The notes beneath the pieces were generated by a model. It was not told where the DNA came from and did no database searches. It worked only from the letters and a program-made list of their open reading frames with translations. A program made the position numbers and the translations under genes. Positions 7,550-7,833 of a stretch of 7,833 bases of DNA are shown here, piece by piece (positions within the stretch are counted from its first letter, which is position 1; each line of letters starts with the position of its first letter). Source of the stretch: Fervidobacterium sp. (GTDB lineage Bacteria; Thermotogota; Thermotogae; Thermotogales; Fervidobacteriaceae). The stretch covers positions 1 to 7,833 of the forward strand of contig DPXZ01000134.1 in assembly GCA_003526765.1 (NCBI GenBank). Reading direction: 5' to 3'.

Positions 7550-7833
7550 ATGGAAAAGCTAACGATCAGAGATGTTGAGCTCAAAGGTAAAAGAGTTATC
7601 ATGCGTGTAGATTTCAACGTTCCTGTAAAAGATGGAGTAGTTACAGACGATACAAGAATAGTCGAAGCAATACCAACGATAAAGTACGCACTGGATAATG
7701 GTGCAAAGGTAATATTGCTCTCCCATCTTGGGAGGCCAAAGGGCGGACCAGACCCGAAGTACACAGTAAAACCAGCAGTAGAAAGATTGTCACAACTGCT
7801 TGGCAAAGAAGTAAAATTCGTCCCTGCTCTGTA
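7550..7833 (+). CDS. pgk: Phosphoglycerate kinase, N-terminal part (runs off the window)
   Basis: It transfers phosphate from 1,3-bisphosphoglycerate to ADP, making ATP and 3-phosphoglycerate in the step after GAPDH. The first 94 residues are present, out of about 400 in a normal enzyme. The N-terminal substrate-binding domain is clear: RVDFNVP (19-25) with Asp21 and Asn23, DDTRI (33-37) with Arg36, and SHLGRPKG (58-65) with His59 and Arg62, all residues that bind 3-phosphoglycerate. No stop or frameshift occurs before the end. In Thermotoga maritima pgk is joined to the triosephosphate isomerase gene and a fusion protein is made; whether that applies here cannot be seen. The start is fixed by GAGGAGGTG 6 nt upstream. 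Confidence 0.97.
   Translation, partial: MEKLTIRDVELKGKRVIMRVDFNVPVKDGVVTDDTRIVEAIPTIKYALDNGAKVILLSHLGRPKGGPDPKYTVKPAVERLSQLLGKEVKFVPAL

Noticed and set aside
7465..7806. A 113-codon - strand frame opposite pgk.
   Set aside because: It is antisense to a clear pgk N-terminus and crosses the gap terminator; a by-product of pgk codon use.

Overview
The window looks like chromosomal DNA of a thermophilic bacterium of the Thermotogota, most like Fervidobacterium or a close relative. This is inferred from AT-rich, purine-loaded coding strands, Lys/Glu/Ile-rich proteins, strong GGAGG-type ribosome binding sites, frequent GTG/TTG starts and tight gene packing. No 16S or other marker is present, so the assignment rests on overall character.

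Layout. Positions 1-63 hold the terminator of a gene to the left. A YdhF-type aldo/keto reductase (147-1058, +) has its own extended -10 promoter and a terminator. A second + strand unit starts at about 1188: trmFO (1251-2540), which methylates U54 of tRNA, overlaps by 8 nt a MATE-family efflux transporter gene (2533-3954). A protein-L-isoaspartate methyltransferase gene (3967-4569, -) converges on it with only 12 bp between the stops. An AT-rich stretch (4570-5078) contains one doubtful small membrane ORF and promoter-like and terminator-like signals. Next comes an intact IS110-family element with its DEDD/Ser recombinase on the - strand (5079-6227). Its 5' non-coding side (about 6237-6390) is highly structured. 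After it the core glycolytic genes gap (6466-7464, +) and pgk (7550 to beyond the window end, +) run together, separated by a strong intrinsic terminator.

Function. gap and pgk encode consecutive glycolytic enzymes (glyceraldehyde-3-phosphate to 1,3-bisphosphoglycerate to 3-phosphoglycerate). trmFO, the MATE gene and the isoaspartate methyltransferase gene are housekeeping or stress functions without an obvious shared pathway.

The most interesting part is the IS110 element. Its catalytic residues are complete. Upstream of the recombinase gene, on the same strand, are a 5' stem-loop and a long hairpin with a large asymmetric internal loop closed by a perfect 9-bp stem. This is the place and general shape expected of a bridge RNA, the guide RNA that pairs with donor and target DNA in IS110-group elements. 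The element also lies directly upstream of gap, where I see no convincing gap promoter. The exact element ends could not be fixed from one copy.
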